A stretch of 38,903 bases of DNA from Sphingomonas yabuuchiae (GTDB taxonomy: Bacteria > Pseudomonadota > Alphaproteobacteria > Sphingomonadales > Sphingomonadaceae): NCBI RefSeq assembly GCF_001477495.1, contig NZ_LDTF01000022.1:1-38903 (forward strand). Reading direction: 5' to 3'. Positions 7,218-15,393 of this stretch are shown here, piece by piece (positions within the stretch are counted from its first letter, which is position 1; every line of letters starts with the position of its first letter). The position numbers were made by a program, and so were the translations under genes. The notes below the pieces were generated by a model, which worked only from the letters and a program-made list of their open reading frames with translations, did no database searches and was not told where the DNA came from.

Positions 7218-8324
7218 ATGACCGCGCTCCTTCCCGAAGGCTATCACGACCGTCTTCCCCCCTATGCCGATGCCGCCGCGTCGGTGGAGGCGCGGGTGCT
7301 GGAGGCGGCGCGGCTGCATGGTTATGAGCGCGCCGACCCGCCGTCGATCGAGTTTGCCGAGGCGCTGGGGTCGCGGTTGAAGGCGGGGGGGCTGCATGAC
7401 GCGGTGCGCTTCGTCGATCCGGTGTCGCAGCGCACGCTCGCCATCCGGCCCGACCTGACCGCGCAGGTGGCGCGTATCGCCGCCACCCGCATGGGCCATC
7501 ATCCGCGCCCGGTGCGGCTGTCCTATGCGGGCACGGTCGTCCGCCTGCGCGGCTCCGAACTCGCGCCCGCGCGTGAGTGGCGGCAGATCGGGGCGGAACT
7601 GATCGGGCTCGACTCGACGGCGGCGGCGACCGAAGTGGTGCGCGTTGCGGTCGAGGCGCTGGTCGCGGCGGGCACGACCGGCATTTCGATCGACTTCACG
7701 CTGCCCGATCTGGTCGACCTGCTCGCCGCCGGGCCGTTGCCGGTCGCGGCGGATCAGGTGGCGGCGTTGCGGGACCGGCTGGATGCCAAGGATGCGGGCG
7801 GGGTTGCGGCGATCGCACCCGACTATCTGCCGCTGGTCGAGGCGGCGGGGCCGTTTGCGACGGCGATGGAACGTCTGCGCGCCTTCGACACCCAGGGTGT
7901 CCTCGCCAGCCGTCTCGACGCGCTGGAGGCGATTGCGGCGGCGCTGGGCGAGGGGGTGTCGATGACCCTCGACCCGACCGAGCGGCATGGTTTCGAGTTC
8001 CAGAGCTGGCTGGGCTTCTCGCTGTTCGTCGCTGGCCCTCCGCGTGAGGTCGGGCGCGGCGGCACCTATACCATCTTCCACGAGGATGGTGCCGAGGAGA
8101 AGGCCACCGGCTTTTCGCTCTATGCCGACGCCATCGTCGCCACCGCCCCGCCGACCGAGCGGCGGCGGCTGTTCCTTCCTTACGGCACCGAAGCCGCGAC
8201 GGGCGCCTCGCTCCGGGCGCAGGGTTGGGTGACGGTACAGGCGCTGGAGGACGGCGACACGCCCGAGGCACAGCTTTGCACCCATATCCTGTCGAACGGC
8301 GAGCCGACCGCCATCGCCGGTTGA
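7218..8324 (+). CDS. hisZ: ATP phosphoribosyltransferase regulatory subunit
   Basis: A 368-residue class II synthetase-like protein that has lost aminoacylation and serves as the regulatory partner of short-form HisG, the first enzyme of histidine synthesis. The start [26 protein letters not shown] matches the HisZ opening (LPxGxxDxLPPxA). Motif-2-like blocks follow: [18 protein letters not shown] and [33 protein letters not shown]. The C-terminal RGGTY block aligns with the histidyl-tRNA synthetase fold. At this length it lacks the anticodon-binding domain. hisG itself is not in the window. Its stop lies inside the probable purA promoter. Confidence 0.88.
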   Translation: MTALLPEGYHDRLPPYADAAASVEARVLEAARLHGYERADPPSIEFAEALGSRLKAGGLHDAVRFVDPVSQRTLAIRPDLTAQVARIAATRMGHHPRPVRLSYAGTVVRLRGSELAPAREWRQIGAELIGLDSTAAATEVVRVAVEALVAAGTTGISIDFTLPDLVDLLAAGPLPVAADQVAALRDRLDAKDAGGVAAIAPDYLPLVEAAGPFATAMERLRAFDTQGVLASRLDALEAIAAALGEGVSMTLDPTERHGFEFQSWLGFSLFVAGPPREVGRGGTYTIFHEDGAEEKATGFSLYADAIVATAPPTERRRLFLPYGTEAATGASLRAQGWVTVQALEDGDTPEAQLCTHILSNGEPTAIAG

Positions 8325-8350
8325 CATACGGGGCCGCGTCCCGCTAGGCG
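8321..8350 (+). promoter_or_regulatory. Candidate purA promoter overlapping the hisZ stop codon
   Basis: TTGACA at 8321-8326, whose TGA is the hisZ stop, is followed after 16 bases by GCTAGGCG at 8343-8350, close to the alphaproteobacterial GCTANAWC -10 form. It would give a leader of about 80 bases before purA. Confidence 0.45.
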
Positions 8351-8436
8351 CGCCCCGCACATTATTGGAAACCCCCATCCGCCGAGTCCTGTCGAAGGGC
8401 GCATGGGGTCCGTCCGGCAGGCGGAGCATAGCATCC

Positions 8437-9726
8437 ATGGCAAATGTAGCAGTCATCGGCGCGCAATGGGGCGACGAAGGCAAGGGCAAGATCGTCGACT
8501 GGCTGGCCGAGCGCGCCGACATGGTCGTCCGTTTCCAGGGCGGGCATAATGCCGGTCACACGCTGGTCGTCGGCGAGAATGTCTACAAGCTGTCGCTGCT
8601 CCCCTCGGGCATCGTGCGCGGCACCCCCAGCGTCATCGGCAACGGCGTCGTCCTCGACCCCTGGGCGCTGAAGGCCGAGATCGAGCGTCTGGCCGAGCAG
8701 GGCGTCCATGCCAGCCCCGAGACGCTGCGCGTCGCCGACAATTGCCCGCTGATCTTGCCGATCCACCGCGACCTGGACGGCCTGCGCGAAGATGCCAGCG
8801 GGGCGGGCAAGATCGGCACGACTCGGCGCGGCATCGGCCCGGCCTATGAGGACAAGGTCGGCCGCCGTGCGATCCGCGTGTGCGATCTGGCGCATCTGGA
8901 CGATCTGGGCCCGCAGCTCGACCGCCTCTGCGCGCACCACGACGCGCTGCGCGCCGGCTTCGGCGAGCCGCCGGTCGACCGCGAGCGGCTGCTCGCCGAT
9001 CTGCGCGAGATCGCCGCGTTCGTCCTGCCCTTCGCCAAGCCGGTGTGGCGCGACCTCAACGAGGCGCGGACCGGCGGCAAGCGCATCCTGTTCGAGGGTG
9101 CGCAGGGCGTGCTGCTCGACATCGATCACGGCACCTATCCCTTCGTCACCTCGTCCAACACGATCGCAGGGGCCGCAGCGGGCGGCTCGGGCCTGGGGCC
9201 GTCGGGCGTCGGCTTCGTGCTGGGCATTGCCAAGGCCTATACCACCCGCGTCGGCTCGGGGCCGTTCCCGACCGAGCTGGAGGACGAAACCGGCCAGCGT
9301 CTGGGCGAGCGCGGTCATGAATTCGGCACGGTCACGGGCCGCAAGCGTCGTTGCGGCTGGTTCGACTCGGTGCTGGTGCGCCAGTCGGCGGCGGTCGGCG
9401 GTATCACCGGCATCGCGCTGACCAAGATCGACGTGCTCGACGGGTTCGACGAGGTGAAGATCTGCGTCGGCTACAAGCTGGGCGACGAGACGCTGGATTA
9501 CTACCCGACCCATGCGGCGGATCAGGCCAAGGTCGTCCCCGTCTATGAGACGATGGAAGGCTGGCAGGAATCGACGGCGGGCGCGCGCAGCTGGGCCGAT
9601 CTGCCTGCGCAGGCGATCAAATATATCCGGCGGATCGAGGAATTGATCCGTTGCCCCGTGGCGCTGGTGTCGACCAGCCCGGAGCGTGAGGACACGATCC
9701 TGGTTCGCGATCCTTTCGCGGATTGA
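8437..9726 (+). CDS. purA: Adenylosuccinate synthetase
   Basis: A 429-residue enzyme joining IMP and aspartate with GTP to form adenylosuccinate, the committed step to AMP. Diagnostic blocks are all visible: [20 protein letters not shown] (P-loop and catalytic Asp/Lys), [13 protein letters not shown] (catalytic His), [36 protein letters not shown], and the [10 protein letters not shown] loop near the C-terminus. Length is normal. I chose ATG 8437 (MANVAVIG) because it matches the family start; an upstream in-frame ATG at 8365 would add 24 residues that look like repeat-derived spacer. A GCGGAG run precedes the chosen start. hisZ lies upstream on the same strand, but purA probably has its own promoter. 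Confidence 0.96.
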   Translation: MANVAVIGAQWGDEGKGKIVDWLAERADMVVRFQGGHNAGHTLVVGENVYKLSLLPSGIVRGTPSVIGNGVVLDPWALKAEIERLAEQGVHASPETLRVADNCPLILPIHRDLDGLREDASGAGKIGTTRRGIGPAYEDKVGRRAIRVCDLAHLDDLGPQLDRLCAHHDALRAGFGEPPVDRERLLADLREIAAFVLPFAKPVWRDLNEARTGGKRILFEGAQGVLLDIDHGTYPFVTSSNTIAGAAAGGSGLGPSGVGFVLGIAKAYTTRVGSGPFPTELEDETGQRLGERGHEFGTVTGRKRRCGWFDSVLVRQSAAVGGITGIALTKIDVLDGFDEVKICVGYKLGDETLDYYPTHAADQAKVVPVYETMEGWQESTAGARSWADLPAQAIKYIRRIEELIRCPVALVSTSPEREDTILVRDPFAD

Positions 9727-9732
9727 TACAGG

Positions 9733-9759
9733 AGGCCCCGGCGGAAGTCGGGGCCTTTT
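9733..9759 (+). terminator. Intrinsic terminator of purA
   Basis: Stem AGGCCCCG (9733-9740) with CGGGGCCT (9749-9756), loop GCGGAAGT, followed by a T-rich run (TTTTCGTTT). Starts 7 bases after the purA stop; a classic rho-independent terminator. Confidence 0.85.
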
Positions 9760-9777
9760 CGTTTGAGCGCTTTCCCT

Positions 9778-9851
9778 TGGCCTTCGACTTCGCTCAGGCT
9801 GAACGGACCCTGGTACTGAACCCCGCTCAGCGTGAGTGAAGTCGAAGGCCA
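9778..9851. repeat. Sphingomonad-type palindromic repeat, paired copies
   Basis: TGGCCTTCGACTTCGCTCA (9778-9796) is repeated in inverse at 9833-9851 with one mismatch. The inner segment carries GGCTGAACGG and its partial mirror. Related units (CTTCGACTTCGCTCAG...GAACGGA) recur at 15305-15368 and 37546-37577 and, more degenerate, at 24547-24583, so this is a dispersed intergenic repeat family. Confidence 0.8.
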
Positions 9852-9866
9852 CGCCCCGCCTTATGC

Positions 9867-9899
9867 AAAAGGCCCGGCCGCTCTCGCAACCGGGCCTTT
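9867..9899 (-). terminator. Terminator of the 9924-10361 gene (also works on plus strand)
   Basis: GGCCCGG (9871-9877) pairs with CCGGGCC (9890-9896), with AAAA on one side and TTT on the other, so on the minus strand the stem ends in TTTT. Lies 24 bases beyond the stop of the minus-strand gene. Confidence 0.75.
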
Positions 9900-9923
9900 C
9901 CCGTAGTGACGAACCCGAAGGGG

Positions 9924-10361
9924 TTACATGCCGCCGCTGCTGCCCGGCGGGGTGGTGGTGCCGCCGCTGGTCCCGGTGCCGACCTGGCCGCTGGTGGTCA
10001 TGTCGCCGCCCATCGTGCCGCCATTCATCGTACCGCTGCCGGTCGTGGTTGACGAGCCCATGGCGTCAGGCGTGGTCGATGGTGTGTTGACCGTGCTGCC
10101 CGGCGTCGTCGTGCGGCTGCGGCTCTTGCTGCGCGTCGTCGAGCGGGTCGTGGTGCCCGGCGTCGTGGTCATGGTGTCAGGCTGACCCATGGTGGTCTGA
10201 CCCGGCATGGTGCCGGTCTGGCCGGGCATCTGCCCCGGCATCGTCTGGCCCATGGTGCCGGTCTGCCCGGCCATCCCGCCAGTCGTGCCACCCGAAACCT
10301 GCGCGAAGCCCGCAGCGGGGATCACGAGGGCGGCCGCTGCGATCACATGCATGTAACGCAT
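9924..10361 (-). CDS. Exported low-complexity Gly/Thr/Met/Gln-rich protein, function unknown
   Basis: A 145-residue product with a clear signal peptide (MRYMHVIAAAALVIPAAGFAQ, cleavage after AFAQ or nearby). The mature part is built almost only of G, T, M, Q, S and P. It has short degenerate repeats (MGQTMPGQMPGQTGTMPGQ), a basic patch in the middle (TRSTTRSKSRSRTTT), and a G/T/S-rich tail. No domain is recognisable; it is probably disordered in the periplasm or outside the cell. Evidence for a real gene: signal peptide, GGAGAGA ribosome site 5 bases before ATG 10361, its own terminator, and no competing frame with better coding character. The methionine-rich stretches could bind metal, but that is speculation. 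Confidence 0.65.
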   Translation of the reverse strand: MRYMHVIAAAALVIPAAGFAQVSGGTTGGMAGQTGTMGQTMPGQMPGQTGTMPGQTTMGQPDTMTTTPGTTTRSTTRSKSRSRTTTPGSTVNTPSTTPDAMGSSTTTGSGTMNGGTMGGDMTTSGQVGTGTSGGTTTPPGSSGGM

Positions 10362-10423
10362 TGATTCTCTCCTGCTTTATTCTCGTGATGGTTAACGAGG
10401 CAAGAGAACGTCCGTTCCTTTAG

Positions 10424-11491
10424 TTAACCACATTGGCCGCGATGAAGCAACGCCTGATCGGCTAAAACCAGCGCGACCATCGCCTCGACCACCGGAACGC
10501 CGCGAATGCCGACGCAAGGGTCATGACGCCCCTTGGTGGCGATCTGTGTCTCTTCGCCGGTGCGGGTGATGGTGTCGACGGGCGTGAGGATCGAACTGGT
10601 CGGCTTGAACGCGACGCGCATCGTGACGGGCTGGCCGGTGGCGATACCCCCCGCAATGCCGCCCGCGTGATTGGCCAGGAAGCGTGGGCCGCCATTTCCG
10701 GCGCGCATCGGATCGGCATTCTGCTCGCCGGTCAGCGCGGCGGCGGCGAATCCGTCGCCGATCTCGAAACCCTTGACCGCATTGATGCTCATACAGGCCG
10801 AGGCCAGTTCGCTGTCCAGCTTGGCATAGAGCGGGGCGCCCCATCCGGCGGGCACGCCGGTCGCCTCGCAGGCGACGACCGCGCCCACCGAGGAGCCGGA
10901 CTTACGCGCGCCGTCGACGATCGCTTCCCAACGCTCGGCAGCGGCGGCATCGGGGCAGAAAAAGGGATTGGCGTCGATCTGCGCATCGTCGAACGCCTCA
11001 TAGTCGATCCGATCGCCGCCGATCGACTCGACCCAGGCGCGGATGCGGACCTCCGGGATCACCACACGCGCAACCGCGCCCGCGGCCACCCGCGCCGCCG
11101 TCTCGCGCGCCGAGGAGCGGCCGCCGCCGCGATAGTCGCGGAAGCCGTACTTCGCGTCATAGGCATAATCGGCATGGCCGGGGCGATAGGCCAAGGCGAC
11201 ATTGCCATAGTCCTTTGACCGCTGGTCGACATTCTCGATCATCAGGCTGATCGGAGTGCCGGTCGTCCGCCCCTCGAACACGCCCGACAGGATGCGGACC
11301 TGATCGGGCTCGCGTCGCTGCGTGGTGAAGCGGCTGGTGCCCGGGCGGCGCTTGTCGAGCCAAGGCTGGATGTCCTCTTCCGACAACGCGATGCCGGGCG
11401 GGCACCCGTCGACCACCGCGCCCAGTGCCGGGCCATGGCTCTCGCCCCAGGTGGTGAAGCGGAACAGGCGGCCGAAACTGTTGAAGCTCAC
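10424..11491 (-). CDS. aroC: Chorismate synthase
   Basis: A 355-residue FMN-dependent enzyme that makes chorismate from EPSP, the last shikimate-pathway step. Signatures are plain: [33 protein letters not shown] at the start; a [22 protein letters not shown] stretch followed by [14 protein letters not shown], the FMN/substrate-binding blocks; and [13 protein letters not shown] near the C-terminus. The start is a GTG at 11491 that overlaps the stop of the upstream acetyltransferase gene (GTGA), so translation is coupled. Confidence 0.96.
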   Translation of the reverse strand: MSFNSFGRLFRFTTWGESHGPALGAVVDGCPPGIALSEEDIQPWLDKRRPGTSRFTTQRREPDQVRILSGVFEGRTTGTPISLMIENVDQRSKDYGNVALAYRPGHADYAYDAKYGFRDYRGGGRSSARETAARVAAGAVARVVIPEVRIRAWVESIGGDRIDYEAFDDAQIDANPFFCPDAAAAERWEAIVDGARKSGSSVGAVVACEATGVPAGWGAPLYAKLDSELASACMSINAVKGFEIGDGFAAAALTGEQNADPMRAGNGGPRFLANHAGGIAGGIATGQPVTMRVAFKPTSSILTPVDTITRTGEETQIATKGRHDPCVGIRGVPVVEAMVALVLADQALLHRGQCG

Positions 11492-12033
11492 GCAGCATCT
11501 CCGAGCCGGGCAAAGGCCGGCGCATGGGTGGCGGCCCCGCGCACGCCGCAGGGGATCAGGCCACCCTGCAGCGGCACCGCCAGGAAATATTCGCCCGTAT
11601 AGGGGCTGTCGAAGCCGCTCGCGACATCGGCGGCGAAACCGAAACGGCCGTAGAAAGCGGGATCGCCCAGCGCGAAGCAGAGGACGACGCCCTCCTTCTC
11701 CAGCCGTTCGAGCCCGGCGGCGACCAAAGCCTCGCCGACACCCTGCTGCCGCCAGTCGCGCGCGACGGCGATGGGGGCGAGGGCGACCGAATTGATCGGC
11801 TTGCCGCCGATCTCCACGGCCATCCGGCTGAACGCGATCGCGCCGACAAGCGTGTCCGTCGCCTCGTCGATCGCGACCAGCATCAGCACCATGTCACCCT
11901 CGACGCACAGATCGCGGACCAGGGCGGCTTCGGCGGGGGCGGGGAAGCTGGCGACGAGCAGCGCGTCGAGCGCGGCGACGTCCTGCCCTTGGGCGGGGCG
12001 GATGGTGATGGCGGCGATAGGCTGGTCGGACAT
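11488..12033 (-). CDS. GNAT family N-acetyltransferase
   Basis: A 181-residue GNAT protein. An N-terminal strand-helix ([18 protein letters not shown]) leads to the acetyl-CoA binding signature in [27 protein letters not shown] (Q-x-x-G-x-G/A), then [26 protein letters not shown]. The last block (GDPxFYxRFGF) is typical of the YhbS/Eis-like predicted acetyltransferases whose substrate is unknown. I chose ATG 12033 ([13 protein letters not shown]); a TTG at 12063 is possible, but the added residues are not family-like. Its stop overlaps the aroC GTG; no shikimate role is implied. Confidence 0.85.
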   Translation of the reverse strand: MSDQPIAAITIRPAQGQDVAALDALLVASFPAPAEAALVRDLCVEGDMVLMLVAIDEATDTLVGAIAFSRMAVEIGGKPINSVALAPIAVARDWRQQGVGEALVAAGLERLEKEGVVLCFALGDPAFYGRFGFAADVASGFDSPYTGEYFLAVPLQGGLIPCGVRGAATHAPAFARLGDAA

Positions 12034-12084
12034 GGGTTCGTCTTTAGCGTCGCCGGGGCGCAAGGCGCGATAGATAATGTTGCA

Positions 12085-12211
12085 TCCTCCCCGGTACGGG
12101 GAGGGGGACCACCGCGAAGCGGTGGTGGAGGGGGATCGCTGCTGGGCAAATCCCTTGAGGAAGACCCCCTCCGTCAGGCCTTCGGCCTGCCACCTCCCCG
12201 TGCCGGGGAGG
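12085..12211. repeat. Compound palindromic intergenic element
   Basis: Several nested perfect hairpins: CCTCCCCG-GTA-CGGGGAGG (12086-12104), ACCACCGC-GAA-GCGGTGGT (12108-12126), CAGGCC-TTC-GGCCTG (12175-12189) and CCTCCCCG-TGC-CGGGGAGG (12193-12211). In addition GGAGGGGG (from 12127) can pair with CCCCCTCC (12165-12172). The first and last hairpins are near-identical, so the whole unit folds as a cruciform with side arms. It fills the spacer between the acetyltransferase gene and fabI and looks like a mobile REP/MITE-type unit. Confidence 0.8.
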
Positions 12212-12218
12212 ATCGGGA

Positions 12219-13022
12219 TTACGCCAGCGCGATGTCTGGCGCGTCCTCAGCCTTCATGCCGATGACATTATACCCGGCATCGACATGATGAATCTCACCC
12301 GTCACGCCCGACGACAAATCCGACAGCATGTAGAGGCCCGCGCCGCCCACATCCTCGATCGTCACGGTGCGACGCAGCGGCGCGTTCAGCTCGTTCCACT
12401 TCAGGATATAATTGAAGTCGCCGATGCCGCGCGCCGCCAGCGTCTGGATCGGGCCCGCCGAGATCGCGTTGATGCGGATATTTTCCGGCCCCAGATCGAC
12501 CGCGAGATACTTCACGCTGGTCTCCAGCGCCGCCTTGGCTACGCCCATGACGTTGTAGTGCGGGATGACCTTTTCCGCGCCATAATAGGTCAGCGTCAGG
12601 ATCGAGCCGCCCTCAGGCATCATCGTCCGCGCGCGCTGGGCGACCGCGACCAGCGAATAGGCCGAGATGTTCATGGTCATCAGGAAATTGTCGAGCGTGG
12701 TGTCGTAATATTTCCCACGCAACTGCGACTTGTCCGAAAAGCCGATGGCGTGAACCACGAAGTCGATCGTCGGCCACTCGGCCTTCAGATCGGCGAACAG
12801 CTTATCGAGCGACTCCATCTCGGACACGTCGCAATCGAACAGGCGCGCCACGCCCAGTTGTTCGGCCAGCGGGCGGACCCGCTTTTCCATCGCCGCGCCC
12901 TGATACGAAAAGGCGAGCTCCGCGCCCGCCTCCGAAAGCTGCTTGGCGATGCCCCAGGCCAGCGATTTGTCATTGGCCAGGCCCATGATGAGCCCCCGCT
13001 TGCCTGCCATCAATCCGTTCAC
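12219..13022 (-). CDS. fabI: Enoyl-[acyl-carrier-protein] reductase (NADH)
   Basis: A 267-residue short-chain dehydrogenase-type enzyme that reduces enoyl-ACP in the last step of each fatty-acid elongation round. The opening MNGLMAGKRGLIMGLANDKSLAWGIA is the FabI cofactor loop, followed by DFVVHAIGFSDKSQL. The catalytic pair Tyr156-x6-Lys163 (HYNVMGVAKAALE), with Tyr146 and Tyr147 just before it, separates FabI from FabL and FabV. The C-terminus carries AGPIQTLAARGIGDF. The GTG start at 13022 overlaps the stop of the upstream YihY gene (GTGA); ATG 13010 is the alternative but would cut the conserved N-terminus. Confidence 0.95.
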   Translation of the reverse strand: MNGLMAGKRGLIMGLANDKSLAWGIAKQLSEAGAELAFSYQGAAMEKRVRPLAEQLGVARLFDCDVSEMESLDKLFADLKAEWPTIDFVVHAIGFSDKSQLRGKYYDTTLDNFLMTMNISAYSLVAVAQRARTMMPEGGSILTLTYYGAEKVIPHYNVMGVAKAALETSVKYLAVDLGPENIRINAISAGPIQTLAARGIGDFNYILKWNELNAPLRRTVTIEDVGGAGLYMLSDLSSGVTGEIHHVDAGYNVIGMKAEDAPDIALA

Positions 13023-13990
13023 GCCGTTACCGCTCCTGCCGGTTCACTTCCATCAATCGCCCTCTCTAGCCCCGTTTCCGGTGGTTCCGCCAGTGCCGCG
13101 TTCAAATGCGCACCGAAAACCAGTCCCAAGCCGATCAGATAGAAGAACAGCAGCATCACGACGACGCCCGCCAGGCTGCCATAGGTCAGGTCATAGCCGC
13201 CCAGTTTCGACAGCACCCAGGGCAGCAGCGCGGTCATGCTGACCCACCAGGCCGCCGTGAACAGAGCACCCGGCCATTTGGGGCAATCGCTCTCGCGATA
13301 TTTGCCCGGCGTGACCGAATAGAAGAGCAGGTAGAGCGCCCCGAACATGACCGCGCCGGGAATGAGCCGCGACAAGCCGACCCAGCCAGCAACGTCCTGT
13401 GAGAAGGGGACAAGGCGATAGATGAACTGTTCGGCGGCGGTCAGGATACCGGCGGCCAGGAACGACAGCAGCGCGACGACGACCGAGGCGATCATGACCA
13501 GCGTCGAGGAAAGCCGCGATTTCCAGAAGGCCGCCGTCGCCTTCACGCCGTAAGCGCGGTGGAAGATGTCGCGGATCGTCTCGATGAACCCGCCGACCGT
13601 CCACAGGCCGACCAGCCCGCCCAGCCACAACAGCGATCCGGTCCGCGCGGCCAGCACGTCGGAGATGGGCTTTCGCAACAGCTCGCTGACATCGGGGGGC
13701 AGGACGTGGAGGAAGCTCTCCACCGCATGCTGAGTCTCGTTGCTCTGCCCGAACAACGACAGCAGCGCGGCGGTGGTGATGAAGAAGGGGAACAGCGTCA
13801 TCAGCGCCAGATAAGCGAGGTTTCCGGCATGGATGAACCCGTCGTTGAACACACCCAGGCTGGTTCGCTTCAAGATTTCAAAAGCATAGGAGCCGGGCCG
13901 GACCTTGGCGATCTGCCGGTCCAGCCGCTGGCGGGCCTTGCCTGAATGGTGCGCGCGTTCTTCTGGAGTCAGGCCGTTCACATCGCTCAT
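13019..13990 (-). CDS. YihY/BrkB family inner-membrane protein
   Basis: A 323-residue polytopic membrane protein of the YihY/virulence factor BrkB family, once misnamed ribonuclease BN. A basic cytoplasmic head (about 1-50) leads to six hydrophobic segments. Family marks are AGNLAYLALMTLFPFFITTAALLSLFG, GGFIETIRDIFHRAYGV and the end motif YGSLAGVVVMLLFFYLIGLGLVFGAHLNAALAE. The function is unsettled; an envelope or transport role is usual. I chose ATG 13990 (MSDVNGLTPEERAHH), 7 bases after the dnaJ-type stop, so the dnaJ-yihY-fabI genes are likely one transcript. No strong Shine-Dalgarno is visible. Confidence 0.88.
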   Translation of the reverse strand: MSDVNGLTPEERAHHSGKARQRLDRQIAKVRPGSYAFEILKRTSLGVFNDGFIHAGNLAYLALMTLFPFFITTAALLSLFGQSNETQHAVESFLHVLPPDVSELLRKPISDVLAARTGSLLWLGGLVGLWTVGGFIETIRDIFHRAYGVKATAAFWKSRLSSTLVMIASVVVALLSFLAAGILTAAEQFIYRLVPFSQDVAGWVGLSRLIPGAVMFGALYLLFYSVTPGKYRESDCPKWPGALFTAAWWVSMTALLPWVLSKLGGYDLTYGSLAGVVVMLLFFYLIGLGLVFGAHLNAALAEPPETGLERAIDGSEPAGAVTA

Positions 13991-13997
13991 GGAACGA

Positions 13998-14957
13998 TCA
14001 GACGCCCATGGCGGCCCTCGGGTTCCTGCCGTCGGTCCATTCCGCCGCAAACTGTTGCAATGCGGCATCATCGGCGGGGATGTCGATCATAAGCGTGATC
14101 AACTGATCGCCGCGGCCGCCATCCTTCTTATGAAAGCCCTTGCCCTTCAGGCGCAACGTCTTGCCCGAACTGGTGCCCTTGGGCACGGTCAGCATGACCG
14201 GACGCTCGACCGTCGGCGCCTTCACCTGGCCGCCCAGCACCGCCTCGGCCAGCGAGATGGGCAGGTCCAGCCGGACATCGTCGCCGTCGCGGGTGAAGAA
14301 GGCATGGGGGACGACCTCGATGGTGATGATCGCGTCGCCGGGGCCGCCGGGGCCCTGCTCGCCCTTGCCGCCGAGGCGCATCTGGGTGCCGCTCTCGACC
14401 CCGGCGGGCAGTTTCAGGTCGATCGTCTTGCCATCGGCCAAAGTGATCCGCTGCGGGCTGAGCGTGGCGGCGTCGACAAAGGGAACGCGCAGGGCATAGG
14501 CGCTGTTCGCACCCTTGGCGGCCGAACGGCCGCGTCCGCCGAACCCGCCAAAGCCGCCCGAGAAACCGCCGCGCCCGGCGCCGCTGAACATCCCCTCGAA
14601 GATATCCGACATGTCGGCGCCCTCGCCGCCGAAGTCGAATTGCTGGCGAAAGCCGCCCCCGGCTCCACCAGCGCCAGGGCGCGGACCGCCGCCGAACCCG
14701 CCGGGGCCGCCGCCATAGCCGAAGGGCGAGGTGGGGTTGCCGTCGCCGTCGATCTCGCCCCGGTCGAACCGGGCGCGCTTGTCCTTGTCGTTCAGCAGGT
14801 CATAGGCGTTGGTGACCTGGCTGAACTTCTCGGCCGCTTTGGGATTGTCCTTGTTGCGGTCGGGATGCAGTTCCTTCGCCAGCTTGCGATAGGCTTTCTT
14901 GATATCGGCTTCGCTGGCCATGCGGCTCACGCCCAGCGTCTGATATGGATCGGCCAC
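13998..14957 (-). CDS. DnaJ-class co-chaperone without zinc fingers (CbpA-like)
   Basis: A 319-residue protein. The J domain spans 1-70 ([31 protein letters not shown], with the HPD motif needed to stimulate DnaK). A long Gly/Phe-rich linker follows (about 75-150). Two DnaJ C-terminal peptide-binding domains come next (about 160-310; [18 protein letters not shown]). No CxxCxGxG zinc repeats are present, so this is a class B/CbpA-type J protein and not DnaJ proper. The start is GTG 14957, supported by GGGGAAC about 6 bases upstream. Likely first gene of the minus-strand run toward fabI. Confidence 0.9.
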   Translation of the reverse strand: MADPYQTLGVSRMASEADIKKAYRKLAKELHPDRNKDNPKAAEKFSQVTNAYDLLNDKDKRARFDRGEIDGDGNPTSPFGYGGGPGGFGGGPRPGAGGAGGGFRQQFDFGGEGADMSDIFEGMFSGAGRGGFSGGFGGFGGRGRSAAKGANSAYALRVPFVDAATLSPQRITLADGKTIDLKLPAGVESGTQMRLGGKGEQGPGGPGDAIITIEVVPHAFFTRDGDDVRLDLPISLAEAVLGGQVKAPTVERPVMLTVPKGTSSGKTLRLKGKGFHKKDGGRGDQLITLMIDIPADDAALQQFAAEWTDGRNPRAAMGV

Positions 14958-15056
14958 TCTGTTCCCCGTTGGCAGTGTATTGCCTTCTCATGTGGGGGAG
15001 TCCGTGGCGGAGCGCAATCCGTTCCCCATGCGTTGAGGGCGCGAAGGAGACGGATC

Positions 15057-15287
15057 ATGACGGAACCGATGCAGGCCGTTGGCAAGGACGGCAAGAAGGG
15101 CGCACCGGACGGCGTATCGGATGCGCCGGGCAAGCATGGCGGCGAAAGCCAGGGCGGCGGTTACGAAAGCGTGCCCGAGCGCGAGGGCGATTTCCATGGC
15201 GGCCAGAGCGGGGCGGCCTATCACGGCAAGGGCGGGCATCCGGACCCGGACAAGGACAATCCCAATGCGGTGACGGAAGAGGGCTAA
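15057..15287 (+). CDS. Small hydrophilic Gly/Asp/Lys-rich protein, function unknown
   Basis: A 76-residue product beginning MTEPMQAVGKDGKKGAP, strongly hydrophilic, with no hydrophobic segment, no cysteine, and many G, D, E, K and H (GGQSGAAYHGKGGHPDPDKD near the end). It is probably disordered, reminiscent of small stress or hydrophilin-type proteins, but I recognise no named family. The AAGGAG ribosome site 8 bases before ATG 15057 supports the start. The frame is open far upstream on the plus strand across the dnaJ gene, but that part is only a shadow. It is divergent from the DnaJ-class gene. Confidence 0.6.
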   Translation: MTEPMQAVGKDGKKGAPDGVSDAPGKHGGESQGGGYESVPEREGDFHGGQSGAAYHGKGGHPDPDKDNPNAVTEEG

Positions 15288-15304
15288 CCCTCCGTTTGGC
15301 CTGG

Positions 15305-15368
15305 GCGAAGTCGAAGGCCACGGGAAAGCGCTCGTGGTAAAGCGGAGGGGCGTGCACTTCGACTTCGC
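15305..15368. repeat. Palindromic repeat of the CTTCGACTTCGC family
   Basis: Perfect 12-bp inverted arms GCGAAGTCGAAG (15305-15316) and CTTCGACTTCGC (15357-15368), same family as 9778-9851. It lies between the small protein gene and the convergent transglutaminase gene and may act as a terminator-like structure. Confidence 0.75.
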
Positions 15369-15393
15369 TCAGTGCGAACGGAGCGGAGAGGCT

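Noticed and set aside
10391..10429. Two GTTAAC sites suggesting CtrA-type binding
   Set aside because: CtrA boxes need TTAA-N7-TTAA; here the spacing is over 25 bases and one site is the aroC stop codon.
14958..15040. Possible heat-shock (RpoH) promoter for the DnaJ-class gene
   Set aside because: A CCCCCACAT stretch resembles a -10 part, but no CTTGAA-like -35 stands at the right distance.
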